Assembly (NCBI GenBank): GCA_965221105.1
Contig: OZ244871.1
Location: 2,294,001 to 2,358,000, forward strand
Length of the DNA: 64,000 nt
From: GM7GCV1 sp965221105
GTDB taxonomy: Bacteria > Pseudomonadota > Gammaproteobacteria > Pseudomonadales > GM7GCV1
Direction: 5' to 3'
Shown: piece by piece, positions 53,382 through 61,536 of the stretch
Position numbering within the stretch: the stretch's first letter is position 1
How the letters are laid out: the number at the start of each line of letters is the position of its first letter
Program-made: the position numbers and the translations under genes
The notes under the pieces: generated by a model
The model's input: only the letters and a program-made list of their open reading frames with translations
The model's database searches: none
What the model was told of the DNA's origin: nothing

Positions 53382-53700
53382 CTACTCGCCCCCCTTCCTG
53401 CTTGATCATTTTGGCGGCGGCGCCGTTGAAGGCGATCTGGATGGCGGTCAGCGGGTTGGAGCCTTGGTGGGCCATGCGGATATCGCGCTCGGCGCGGGTG
53501 TTGGTGAACGGGGTGTCGGGGTCGCGGCGGTGCGCAGCACCTCGGTGTCCTACTGGGTCAGCGCCTCGTGGAGGTTCTGGGCGTCGGACCTGGCGATGCG
53601 CCCGCGCTGCCCGTCGAGGCGGGCGGGGTCCTGGGAAGTTCCCCTGTGGCCTGGGTGAGGATGGTCCGGTAGCGCGTGCACACCCGGTTCATCGTCCCGG
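53382..53700 (-). pseudogene. Remnant of an IS66 transposase (tnpC) C-terminus
   Basis: Minus-strand pieces in two to three frames read MNRVCTRYRTILTQATGELP, GQRGRIARSDAQNLHEALTQ and DTPFTNTRAERDIRMAHQG, then NPLTAIQIAFNGAAAKMIKQ. The order matches the C-terminal part of IS66 TnpC (KRGRIAxSDAxNLxxRL ... PFTNNxAERDIRM). Stops, frameshifts and an internal deletion after RDIRMAHQG make it inactive. Confidence 0.7.
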
Positions 53701-53753
53701 GACGCTGTGACACCTTCGGGACCGGACACGAGCGCAGTGACAGATATGTACTT

Positions 53754-54806
53754 ATGAGTGAAGACACACCGAAAAGACCAACTGGCCTGCCGACCACGCG
53801 GCACGATGCGCTGTTCCGCACCCTGCTGACCAATCCTGAGCGGGCAGGACAGGTCTTGCGCGATCATCTGCCAGAGCCGATTGCCACGCGTCTTGCTGCG
53901 CAGGATCCGCGATTGATCGATGGCAGCTTTGTTGATGAGGCCCTGCGCGGGAGCCAGGCCGACCGACTGTTCGAGGTGACACTGGATGGTGGCACTCCGC
54001 TGCTCATTTACGCATTGCTTGAACACAAAAGCGAACCGGACCAGAAAACCCCGCTCCAGCTTGCCGGGTATATGATCAATATCTGGAAACGCTATGCCGA
54101 TGAGCATCCAGACCTCAAGAGCCGATTGCCAGCGATCATTCCGATTGTCTTCTACCATGGCGCCATGAATTGGACTGTTCCGCGCTCCCTGTTTGATCTG
54201 ATCGAGGATGATGAGGAGATACGTCCATTCAGCCGTTCCATGGCCTATGTCCTGCGTGATATTGGTCAGATGAGCCTGGAGCAGATGTCGTCCCGCCCTG
54301 AAGTCCGGTCAGTGTTTCATGTGCTGCATATCTCGCGGCGAGACAGGATTGGGCACGAGGAACTGGCCGATATCATCGCCCCGCTTGTCGATGGATCGGA
54401 CTTGGAATCGGCAACTCTGCACTATATAGTAGGTGATCAGAAGATTACGCAGACCATGCTTGAGGCTGCGCTGCGTCAGGCGAAACCGGAACGATGGGAG
54501 GCTCTCATGGGCACACTTGCTGAAACCTGGTTCGAACAGGGCAAAGCTGATGGGATGGCTGAGGGTGAAGCCAGAGGCAAGGCTGTTGGGATGGCTGAAG
54601 GTGAAGCCAGAGGTGAAGCCAGAGGTGAAGCCAGGGGCAAAGCTGAAACGTTCCTGCAACTGGCGCGTCTCAAATATGGCGATCTGTCCGAGCAGTGCAT
54701 CGAAGCGGTGCGCATCGCCTCTGCCACGCAACTGGATCACTGGCTGCACGCTCTGCTCAGCGCTGAAACGCTGGAGGACATTTTCAATCCTCCTCACTCA
54801 CAGTGA
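53754..54806 (+). CDS. Rpn-family recombination-promoting nuclease
   Basis: A 350-residue protein of the PD-(D/E)XK Rpn family (formerly transposase_31). The nuclease core has HDALFRTLLTNPERAGQVLR, Asp70 in SQADRLFEV and E90-H-K92 in LLEHKSEPD. GYMINIWKRYADEH and PIVFYHG follow. The C-terminus has Gly/Glu-rich short repeats (GMAEGEARGKA) and a helical end. E. coli Rpn proteins are DNases that stimulate recombination and take part in phage defence. The ATG at 53754 is chosen because it precedes the family motif. It is cargo of the IS66-like element. Confidence 0.85.
   Translation: MSEDTPKRPTGLPTTRHDALFRTLLTNPERAGQVLRDHLPEPIATRLAAQDPRLIDGSFVDEALRGSQADRLFEVTLDGGTPLLIYALLEHKSEPDQKTPLQLAGYMINIWKRYADEHPDLKSRLPAIIPIVFYHGAMNWTVPRSLFDLIEDDEEIRPFSRSMAYVLRDIGQMSLEQMSSRPEVRSVFHVLHISRRDRIGHEELADIIAPLVDGSDLESATLHYIVGDQKITQTMLEAALRQAKPERWEALMGTLAETWFEQGKADGMAEGEARGKAVGMAEGEARGEARGEARGKAETFLQLARLKYGDLSEQCIEAVRIASATQLDHWLHALLSAETLEDIFNPPHSQ
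54402..54430 (+). promoter_or_regulatory. Candidate promoter inside rpn
   Basis: TTGGAA (54402-54407) and TATAGT (54425-54430) are 17 bases apart. Transcription would begin about 70 bases before the internal start at 54507. Confidence 0.4.
54507..54806 (+). CDS. Possible intragenic RpnS-like small protein
   Basis: An in-frame ATG at 54507 lies 5 bases after GGGAGG (54496-54501), a near-perfect ribosome-binding site inside rpn. It would give 99 residues covering the repeat segment and the C-terminal helical domain (MGTLAETWFEQGKADGMAEG to the same stop). E. coli rpn genes are known to encode such a C-terminal protein (RpnS) that blocks the full-length RpnL. The match of location, reading frame and expression signals supports the same design here; this is inference. 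Confidence 0.45.
   Translation: MGTLAETWFEQGKADGMAEGEARGKAVGMAEGEARGEARGEARGKAETFLQLARLKYGDLSEQCIEAVRIASATQLDHWLHALLSAETLEDIFNPPHSQ
54600..54635 (+). repeat. Tandem 12-bp repeats in rpn
   Basis: Three copies of GGTGAAGCCAGA (the last with one change) encode repeated GEAR units. A fourth copy sits at 54564-54575 within a longer duplicated segment. Copy-number change in steps of 12 bp would keep the frame and alter the linker length. Confidence 0.8.
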
Positions 54807-55027
54807 ACTGAGTGCTGCCACACAATGGTGCCATACAGTGTCCGGTGGCCAATTGTCAGACGAGCCCTGGCCATGAGTCACACGTCTTGGTGCGACGAGA
54901 GGGCGCACCTATCCCTTAAATCCACCACCTTAGGTGAGAATTGAAAGGTGCTTAGAAGGTTGGTCAACACACCTTTTGAGTTCTCTCCCCAGCTGTCAGG
55001 GGTACAACGGCACCCAGGGGTCAGTCT

Positions 55028-55140
55028 CAGCTGATCTCGGCCTCGACGGTCGTCTCGCGGGTCTCGAACAGGATGTCCACCAGGACTCCACCGCCAGGCG
55101 CTCCGCCGGCGGCATCAGCGCGATCAGCATCTGACACACC
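55028..55140 (-). pseudogene. Unrecognised coding scrap near the right IS66-like end
   Basis: The minus strand reads MLIALMPPAERLAVES and, with one base inserted, continues LVDILFETRETTVEAEIS to a stop. The pattern looks like genuine coding sequence with a single-base loss. It could be a passenger or an accessory IS66 gene. I cannot name it. The remaining bases 54807-55027 show nothing further. Confidence 0.35.
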
Positions 55141-55371
55141 CCCGCCGTCGCCTTGGAACCACACCATGCGTTGTCCATGAACCCCGTGCGATCATGAAAC
55201 GCACACACCAGAGAACCTCTTTCCTATGGTGTCAAGGGGGGTGAGTAGTTACAATCATCCTGGGTAGACTGCACGCCATTTTTTTGTCAGCCCGTGTTCG
55301 GGCTTTATCGCCCGCGCTCCGATGTGCCCTGGGTTGGCCGGTGGGCAGGCTTTCTCGCACAGGTTTTGCAT

Positions 55372-57174
55372 TTGTCCGATCTCAGCCACATTCGAAATTT
55401 TTCCATTATTGCCCATATTGATCACGGCAAATCGACGCTGGCCGACCGCTTTATACAGATCTGTGGTGGGCTGACTGAACGCGAGATGGAAGATCAGGTG
55501 CTTGACTCCATGGATATCGAGCGGGAGCGTGGTATCACGATCAAGGCGCAGAGTGTCACCCTCACATATCAGGCTCGGGACGGCACAGGCTACCAACTCA
55601 ACTTTATCGATACTCCAGGACATGTTGACTTTTCCTATGAGGTTTCCCGATCACTGGCGGCCTGTGAAGGTGCCCTGCTGGTCGTGGATGCCGCCCAAGG
55701 GGTGGAGGCGCAGTCTGTCGCCAACTGCTACACGGCCATTGAGCAGGATCTGGAAGTTATCCCCGTGCTCAACAAGATCGACCTGGCTCAGGCAGAACCT
55801 GAACGGGTCTGTCAGGAGATCGAGGACATTATTGGCCTGGACACCAGTGCGACCCTGAGCTGCAGTGCCAAGACCGGCTTGAATGTAGCAGCTGTACTGC
55901 AACAGCTCGTTGAACTGGTACCTCCGCCTTCAGGTGATATTGAAGGGCAGCTTCAAGCGCTGATTATTGACTCCTGGTTTGACAACTACCTCGGTGTTGT
56001 CTCCCTGGTGCGCGTTGTTCAGGGAAGAATCAGGCTCAAGGACCGGATAGTCTCCAAGAGTATCGGCAAGACGCAGGTTGTGGACCGTGTCGGCGTGTTT
56101 ACTCCCAAGCAGACCGATCTTAAAGAACTCAAGGCCGGTGAGGTTGGCTTTGTTATAGCTGGGATCAAAGATATTCAGGGTGCCCCTGTCGGGGACACTT
56201 TTGTCCATGCCAAACAGGCCGAGTCGGTGAAGGCACTGCCTGGTTTTCAGCGCGTGAAGCCCCAGGTGTACTCGGGCCTGTTTCCGGTGAACTCGGATGA
56301 CTACGAGAATTTGCGCGACGCACTTGGCCGTCTCTCGTTAAGTGATGCATCGCTGTTTTACGAGCCTGAGACCTCAGATGCCCTCGGATTCGGGTTTCGC
56401 TGCGGCTTTCTGGGAATGCTGCATATGGAGATTGTCCAGGAACGACTGGAGCGTGAATACGACCTGAATATCATCAGCACCCTGCCGTCGGTTGTATACG
56501 AGGTTATCACCACAGCTGGAGAAAGCCTGCTGGTCGACAACCCGTCCAAACTGCCCGACCCCGGTGCCCTGGAAGAAATTCGTGAGCCCATTGTCGAGGC
56601 CAGCATCCTGGTTCCCATGGATTATCTGGGGAACGTGATCAGTCTCTGTGTGGAACGACGTGGCGTACAGAAGGATATGTTGTATGCTGGCAGCCAGGTG
56701 CAACTCACCTATGAAATGCCGATGAGTGAAGTGGTCATGGATTTTTTCGACCGGCTCAAATCGGTCAGCCGGGGTTTCGCGTCGCTCGACTACAACTTTG
56801 TGCGCTTTGACACGTCCCCTTTGGTTAGGCTGGATATGCTGATTAACGGCGACCGGGTCGATGCCTTGGCGCTTATTGTGCACCGCGATAACGCGCAGCA
56901 CAGGGGCCGGCTACTGACCGGCAGGATGAAGGAACTGATTCCCCGGCAGCAGTTTGATGTCGCCATTCAGGCGGCCATTGGCGGGCGCATTATTTCCCGG
57001 TCAACAGTGAAGGCGCTGCGAAAAAATGTGCTGGCAAAATGTTATGGCGGCGACATTACCCGCAAGAAAAAGTTGTTGGAAAAGCAGAAAGCCGGTAAAA
57101 AGCGCATGAAACAGCTCGGTAGTGTGGAGGTGCCCCAAGAGGCATTTCTCGCTGTATTGAAAACTGACGACTAG
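55372..57174 (+). CDS. lepA: Elongation factor 4 (LepA)
   Basis: This 600-residue translational GTPase, acting on initiation and back-translocation, has G1 HIDHGKSTLADR, G3 DTPGHVDF and NKID. The EF-G-like domains II, III and V are followed by the LepA-specific C-terminal domain (GGRIISRSTVKALRKNVLAK, CYGGDITRKKKLL). The TTG at 55372 gives the family start SDLSHIRNFSIIAHIDHGK; an upstream start at 55294 would add 26 atypical residues. A small hairpin (AGCCCG/CGGGCT, 55289-55304) lies in the leader. Confidence 0.96.
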   Translation: MSDLSHIRNFSIIAHIDHGKSTLADRFIQICGGLTEREMEDQVLDSMDIERERGITIKAQSVTLTYQARDGTGYQLNFIDTPGHVDFSYEVSRSLAACEGALLVVDAAQGVEAQSVANCYTAIEQDLEVIPVLNKIDLAQAEPERVCQEIEDIIGLDTSATLSCSAKTGLNVAAVLQQLVELVPPPSGDIEGQLQALIIDSWFDNYLGVVSLVRVVQGRIRLKDRIVSKSIGKTQVVDRVGVFTPKQTDLKELKAGEVGFVIAGIKDIQGAPVGDTFVHAKQAESVKALPGFQRVKPQVYSGLFPVNSDDYENLRDALGRLSLSDASLFYEPETSDALGFGFRCGFLGMLHMEIVQERLEREYDLNIISTLPSVVYEVITTAGESLLVDNPSKLPDPGALEEIREPIVEASILVPMDYLGNVISLCVERRGVQKDMLYAGSQVQLTYEMPMSEVVMDFFDRLKSVSRGFASLDYNFVRFDTSPLVRLDMLINGDRVDALALIVHRDNAQHRGRLLTGRMKELIPRQQFDVAIQAAIGGRIISRSTVKALRKNVLAKCYGGDITRKKKLLEKQKAGKKRMKQLGSVEVPQEAFLAVLKTDD

Positions 57175-57201
57175 TATCAGACCGGTCAATCTGGATATTC
57201 C

Positions 57202-57954
57202 ATGGATTTTGATTTTGCTTTAGCGCTGTTTATTGCCGTAGTTCTGACAGGTGCCATCTGGGTGCTCGATATTCTGGTATTGCGCAAGGCCCGCAAAGAG
57301 GAACCGCCGTCCTGGGTGGTTGACTATGCGATCTCGTTTTTCCCCGTACTTCTGATCGTGTTCGTCATACGATCCTTTGTGTTCGAGCCTTTTCAGATTC
57401 CTTCGAAGTCCATGATTCCCACGCTTGAGGTGGGCGACTTCATTCTGGTCAACAAATATATTTATGGTGTGCGCCTGCCGATTCTCGGTACCAAGATCAT
57501 TCCCGTTGAGGATCCCGACCGTGGTGAGGTTATGGTGTTTACTCCTCCCCATGACAGTCGGTACTTTATCAAGCGAGTGATAGGTCTTCCCGGGGACCGT
57601 ATTCGCATCGAGGACAATCAGCTCTGGGTCAACGAACAGGCCTATGAGCAGGAATTTATTGAGGTCGTGGAGCAGAAATTGACCGCCGAGACACACCTGA
57701 GCGTGGAAACTTCCGGGGAGGTCAGACATCGGATTCACACCCGCGATCCAGCCAGCCGATATGGGCGCAGTCTGGAATTTGTAGTTCCGGAGGGGCATTA
57801 CTTCATGATGGGAGATAATCGGGACAACAGTCTGGATAGCCGCTCTTGGGGAGCTGTGCCGGAAACAAACATAGTCGGCAAGGCGGTTGCCATATGGATG
57901 CATTGGGAAAACTGGGGTATTCCCTCATTTTCCCGTGTAGGGGGAATCAATTAA
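57202..57954 (+). CDS. lepB: Signal peptidase I
   Basis: The 250-residue inner-membrane protease has two N-terminal membrane segments (FALALFIAVVLTGAIWVLDI, YAISFFPVLLIVFVIRSF), the catalytic Ser70 in PSKSMIPT and Lys124 in YFIKRVIGLPGD. Box E is MGDNRDNSLDSRSWG. It removes signal peptides after Sec or Tat export. It follows lepA by 27 bases, the conserved order. Confidence 0.96.
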   Translation: MDFDFALALFIAVVLTGAIWVLDILVLRKARKEEPPSWVVDYAISFFPVLLIVFVIRSFVFEPFQIPSKSMIPTLEVGDFILVNKYIYGVRLPILGTKIIPVEDPDRGEVMVFTPPHDSRYFIKRVIGLPGDRIRIEDNQLWVNEQAYEQEFIEVVEQKLTAETHLSVETSGEVRHRIHTRDPASRYGRSLEFVVPEGHYFMMGDNRDNSLDSRSWGAVPETNIVGKAVAIWMHWENWGIPSFSRVGGIN

Positions 57955-57981
57955 AATCCGGATACTGCCCGGGGGATGGGT

Positions 57982-58181
57982 ATGCGATATCAACCTGGGG
58001 CTTCGACAGGTGTCATCAGGCGTGGGTTGCTGGCAACGGCGGGTGGTCGCTGGCACGGCAGGCGTCACAGTCGGGCCACTTCATACAGACAACCGGTCGT
58101 CGAGCCGCCTTTAATGGTGTTGTCACCCTCGAAAACAGATGCAGCACGGCCGATGAATGGCCGGCTCGGATTCGTCTGTCA
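57982..58181 (+). pseudogene. Decayed DUF4845-like gene between lepB and rnc
   Basis: In many relatives a small membrane protein of the DUF4845 family lies between lepB and rnc. Here an ATG at 57982 gives MRYQPGASTGV, like the family start (MRxQxGxS). A membrane segment does not follow in the same frame. Pieces in other frames (LAGTAGVTVGPLHTDNR, PVVEPPLMVL) recall its later part. At least two frameshifts would be needed. The evidence is positional plus two short motifs. Confidence 0.4.
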
Positions 58182-58916
58182 TTGATTACTCGGGATCTGT
58201 CCAGGTTCCAGCAGCGGCTGGGATACGAGTTCAAGGACATTCGTTTGCTTGAACAGGCGCTGACTCATCGCAGTTACTCAAGGGAACACAACGAGCGCCT
58301 GGAGTTTCTCGGCGACTCGCTGGTGAACGCATTGGTCGCAGATATGCTGTATGTCAGGTACCCCGAAGTACCTGAGGGGCCAATGACACAGATGCGCGCA
58401 TCCCTGGTGTGTGGTAATTCTCTGGCCGCAGTCGCCAGGGGGCTCGATCTGGGTACTGCGCTGCTGCTTGGAGATGGCGCGGCCAAGACTGGCGGGCATC
58501 GACTGGATTCCATTCTGGCAGATGCGTACGAAGCATTGGTTGCGGCGATCTATCTTGATTCGGGTTGGGATGACTGTGCCCGGGTTGTTGGCAGCCACTT
58601 TGACCAAAGATCCAGTGGACTGGAAGGAACTGCTGAGATACGGGACTCCAAATCCAGGCTGCAGGAATGGCTGCAGGCGCGGGGCGAACCCTTGCCCGAA
58701 TACCAGATTCTGGACGTCAGGGGTCCCGGACACGCGCAGCATTTCCGCGTATCCTGCAGGGTGATTTCCCTGCCCGGCGATTTTGTGGGCGAGGGCTCGA
58801 ACCGGCGGGCTGCGGAGCAAGAGGCAGCTGCGTTGGCTATCGAAGCGGCCAGGGTGGCAGAGTCGAACGAATATTCAGACAGTGCAGATGGCGCAGCCCA
58901 CTCAACAGGATCGTAA
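58182..58916 (+). CDS. rnc: Ribonuclease III
   Basis: A 244-residue double-strand-specific RNase with the catalytic signature NERLEFLGDSL, the second acidic site (DAYEALVAAIYLDSGW) and a C-terminal double-stranded RNA-binding domain (SKSRLQEWLQARGEPLPEY). It starts with TTG at 58182 (MITRDLSRFQQRLGYEFKD), which gives the normal length; the frame stays open upstream but without family sequence. It processes rRNA and regulates messengers. Confidence 0.95.
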   Translation: MITRDLSRFQQRLGYEFKDIRLLEQALTHRSYSREHNERLEFLGDSLVNALVADMLYVRYPEVPEGPMTQMRASLVCGNSLAAVARGLDLGTALLLGDGAAKTGGHRLDSILADAYEALVAAIYLDSGWDDCARVVGSHFDQRSSGLEGTAEIRDSKSRLQEWLQARGEPLPEYQILDVRGPGHAQHFRVSCRVISLPGDFVGEGSNRRAAEQEAAALAIEAARVAESNEYSDSADGAAHSTGS

Positions 58917-59835
58917 AAATCCAGACAGGATGGACGGGTACCGGGGTGGTCCGGACTTCAAAAGTGGCTATATCGCCATTGTCGGGCGGCCCAATGTTGG
59001 CAAGTCGACGTTGCTCAATGCCCTGCTGGGCCAGAAGATCAGCATTACCTCGCGCAAACCGCAGACGACGCGGCACAATATTCTGGGAATTTACTCTGCT
59101 GAAACTGTACAGATGATGTTTCTGGACACGCCGGGACAGCATCTCAAGACATCCCGGGCCCTCAATCGGTACCTGAATCGTACCGCTAGGTCTGCCCTGA
59201 CGGGCGCTGATCTGGTTATCTTTGTTGTGGACCGGATCAAGTGGGGTGAGGAGGATGAACTGGTTCTCAAGCGGGTCAAGGCATCCGGGAAGCCGTGCGT
59301 GATAGTCGTGAACAAAACTGACCGCTTAACTGATGAAGGCCTGTTGCTCCCCCACATTCAAGAACTGTCCGGTCTGCTTCCCGATGCCGATTTCATTCCG
59401 GTTTCGGCGTTACGAAAAACAAATCTCAACCGGCTTCTCACGCTCATCGAATCCAGATTGCCGGAGGGGGCACCACTTTTTGATGAAGATCAGGTCACCG
59501 ACAGATCCATGCGATTCCTTGCTGCCGAGATTGTGCGTGAAAAAATCATGCGCCAGCTGGGTGAGGAGGTGCCCTACGCGTCCACTGTGGAGATTGAGAA
59601 ATACGAGCATGACGGCCGACTGACCCGCATCAATGCACTGGTTCTGGTTGAACGGCAGGGCCAAAAGAGCATTCTTATTGGCGACAAGGGCACAAGGCTG
59701 AAACAGATCGGCATCGAGGCACGTCGCGATATCGAAAGCCTCAGTGGCGGCAAAGTAATGCTGGAGCTCTGGGTCAAGGTGAAATCCGGCTGGTCGGATG
59801 ACGACCGGGCGCTGCGCAGTCTGGGTTATCAGTGA
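58888..59835 (+). CDS. era: GTPase Era
   Basis: A 315-residue GTPase for 30S maturation. It has G1 GRPNVGKST, G3 DTPGQHLKTS, G4 NKTD and a C-terminal KH domain (LVERQGQKSILIGDKGTRLK). The ATG at 58888 overlaps rnc by 29 bases. A second ATG at 58930 would give a protein 14 residues shorter and is equally compatible with the family. Neither has a strong ribosome-binding site, which suggests translational coupling to rnc. Confidence 0.95.
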   Translation: MAQPTQQDRKNPDRMDGYRGGPDFKSGYIAIVGRPNVGKSTLLNALLGQKISITSRKPQTTRHNILGIYSAETVQMMFLDTPGQHLKTSRALNRYLNRTARSALTGADLVIFVVDRIKWGEEDELVLKRVKASGKPCVIVVNKTDRLTDEGLLLPHIQELSGLLPDADFIPVSALRKTNLNRLLTLIESRLPEGAPLFDEDQVTDRSMRFLAAEIVREKIMRQLGEEVPYASTVEIEKYEHDGRLTRINALVLVERQGQKSILIGDKGTRLKQIGIEARRDIESLSGGKVMLELWVKVKSGWSDDDRALRSLGYQ

Positions 59836-59860
59836 GCGGCTCTGCGGGCGCTATTGCACA

Positions 59861-60598
59861 GTGAACCAGTCGTCTCCCGTGCGCATCACCAATGAACCCG
59901 CTTTTGTCTTGCGAACCCGGAGCTATCGTGAATCCAGTTTGCTGGTTGATGTCTTCACGGAGAACCAGGGCCGCATCCGCCTGATTGCCAAGGGTGCCAG
60001 AGGCGGCAGAACCGCCGTGGCAACCCGGCTCCAGGTTTTTCACGAGTTGCGTCTCAGCTGGCAGGGAAAGTCCGAACTCAAGACGCTCACGGCGGTTGAT
60101 TCCCTGAGGTGCCTGTTGCGCCGCAGTGACAGTCTGGTGGCCGGTATGTACCTCAATGAACTGATCTACCTTCTGCTGGGTGAAGCCGACCCGCACCCAG
60201 TTCTGTTCCGGCACTACCGTACTGCCCTTGGTGAGATCGAGGTTGACGACGCCCTGGAGCCCCATTTGCGCCAGTTTGAGCTCAGTCTTCTCGGGGAACT
60301 GGGCTACGGCCTGCAATTCAGAGAAGATGTGGAGGGGCAACCCATCCTGCCGGAGCTGGCATATCAGTACATTCGGGAAGTCGGTTTTCAGGTCGTGGGG
60401 GAGGGTGTCGAGGGTGCTTTTCCCGGTGCTGTGCTTGTCGAACTGGCAACTGCCGGCCCCGTTTCGGCATCGGCTCTGCGTGCAGCCAAGGTGCTCTGTC
60501 GTGCCAGCATTGACCTGCTGCTTGATGGTCGTCAGTTGAAGAGCCGAGAATGGCACCGGCCGCCGATACCGACAGCTCATGCAGGGGCACATCGCTAG
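59861..60598 (+). CDS. recO: DNA repair protein RecO
   Basis: This 245-residue protein loads RecA with RecR. It has the N-terminal OB fold (NEPAFVLRTRSYRESSLLVD, IRLIAKGARGGR) and a helical C-terminal domain (GMYLNELIYLLLGEADPHPV) without the zinc cysteines found in some members. It starts with GTG at 59861. It follows era in the usual order; the next gene is cysM rather than pdxJ. Confidence 0.94.
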   Translation: MNQSSPVRITNEPAFVLRTRSYRESSLLVDVFTENQGRIRLIAKGARGGRTAVATRLQVFHELRLSWQGKSELKTLTAVDSLRCLLRRSDSLVAGMYLNELIYLLLGEADPHPVLFRHYRTALGEIEVDDALEPHLRQFELSLLGELGYGLQFREDVEGQPILPELAYQYIREVGFQVVGEGVEGAFPGAVLVELATAGPVSASALRAAKVLCRASIDLLLDGRQLKSREWHRPPIPTAHAGAHR

Positions 60599-60622
60599 CC
60601 TCCGACACCAGATAGAGAAAGC

Positions 60623-61516
60623 ATGATCTTCCCATCCGTAGAAACCCTGGTTGGTAACACGCCGCTGGTGCGTCTGCATCGGCTGCCAGGGAGAACCTGC
60701 AACCAGATTCTTGCCAAGCTCGAGGGCAATAATCCGGGGGGCTCAGTCAAGGATCGCCCCGCACTGAATATGATCGCGTGTGCTGAAAAGCGGGGGGAGA
60801 TCGAACCCGGAGATACGCTCATTGAAGCGACCAGCGGCAACACAGGGATTGCGCTGGCCATGGTTGCCGCCATGCGTGGGTACCATATGAAGCTCGTCAT
60901 GCCGGCCAGTGCGACAGAGGAACGGAAGGCATCCATGACAGCGTACGGTGCTGAATTGATCGAGGTGACGGCGGAGGAGGGCATGGAAGGAGCGCGTGAA
61001 CTGGCTCTGGAGATGCAGGAGGCGGGAAGCGGGCTGGTTCTGGACCAGTTCGCCAACCGGGATAACCCTCAGGTGCACTATGAAACCACGGCTCCAGAGA
61101 TATGGGCCCAGACCGAGGGCACCATTACCCATTTCATCAGTTCCATGGGAACTACCGGCACCATCATGGGTGTATCCCGGTTTATGAAGGAGAAGAACCC
61201 CGACATTCAAATTGTCGGCCTGCAACCCGAGGATGGAGCGGCGATTCCAGGGATTCGGCGGTGGCCTGAAGCCTATGTGCCGAAGATTTTTGATGCCAAC
61301 TGCGTGGATCGTATCATCGACATGAGTCAGTCACTGGCAGAACAGACCATGCGCGACCTGAGTACTCAGGAGGGTATCAGTTGCGGTGTCTCCTCCGGTG
61401 GTGCCGTCGCTGCAGCACTGCAGGTCAGCGCTGAAGTGGAGAATGCAGTGATAGTCTGCATCATCTGCGACCGTGGTGACCGGTACCTCTCCTCCGGGCT
61501 TTTTGCCACCCACTAG
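60623..61516 (+). CDS. cysM: Cysteine synthase B
   Basis: A 297-residue PLP enzyme using sulfide or thiosulfate and O-acetylserine. PLP binds Lys43 in NNPGGSVKDRP; the TSGNTGIALA loop binds the substrate. The later GISCGVSSGGA loop holds phosphate. The N-terminal VGNTPLVRL is typical. It lies 25 bases after recO and 21 before mazG, so a common transcript is likely. Confidence 0.93.
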   Translation: MIFPSVETLVGNTPLVRLHRLPGRTCNQILAKLEGNNPGGSVKDRPALNMIACAEKRGEIEPGDTLIEATSGNTGIALAMVAAMRGYHMKLVMPASATEERKASMTAYGAELIEVTAEEGMEGARELALEMQEAGSGLVLDQFANRDNPQVHYETTAPEIWAQTEGTITHFISSMGTTGTIMGVSRFMKEKNPDIQIVGLQPEDGAAIPGIRRWPEAYVPKIFDANCVDRIIDMSQSLAEQTMRDLSTQEGISCGVSSGGAVAAALQVSAEVENAVIVCIICDRGDRYLSSGLFATH

Positions 61517-61536
61517 CAAGTTCTCACCGAACCGCC

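Larger units (their letters stand above)
53378..55252. mobile_element. 1,875-bp IS66-like element carrying an Rpn nuclease
   Basis: The left end GTACCTACTCGCCCCCCTT and the reverse complement of the right end, GTAACTACTCACCCCCCTT, match at 17 of 19 positions and begin GTA, as IS66 ends do. The flanking 8-mers are AATCATTC (53370-53377) and AATCATCC (55253-55260), a 7/8 match to the 8-bp duplication that IS66 elements make. Inside are a decayed tnpC tail, the rpn gene and a frameshifted scrap near the right end. It is inserted exactly between mucD and lepA. Confidence 0.8.
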
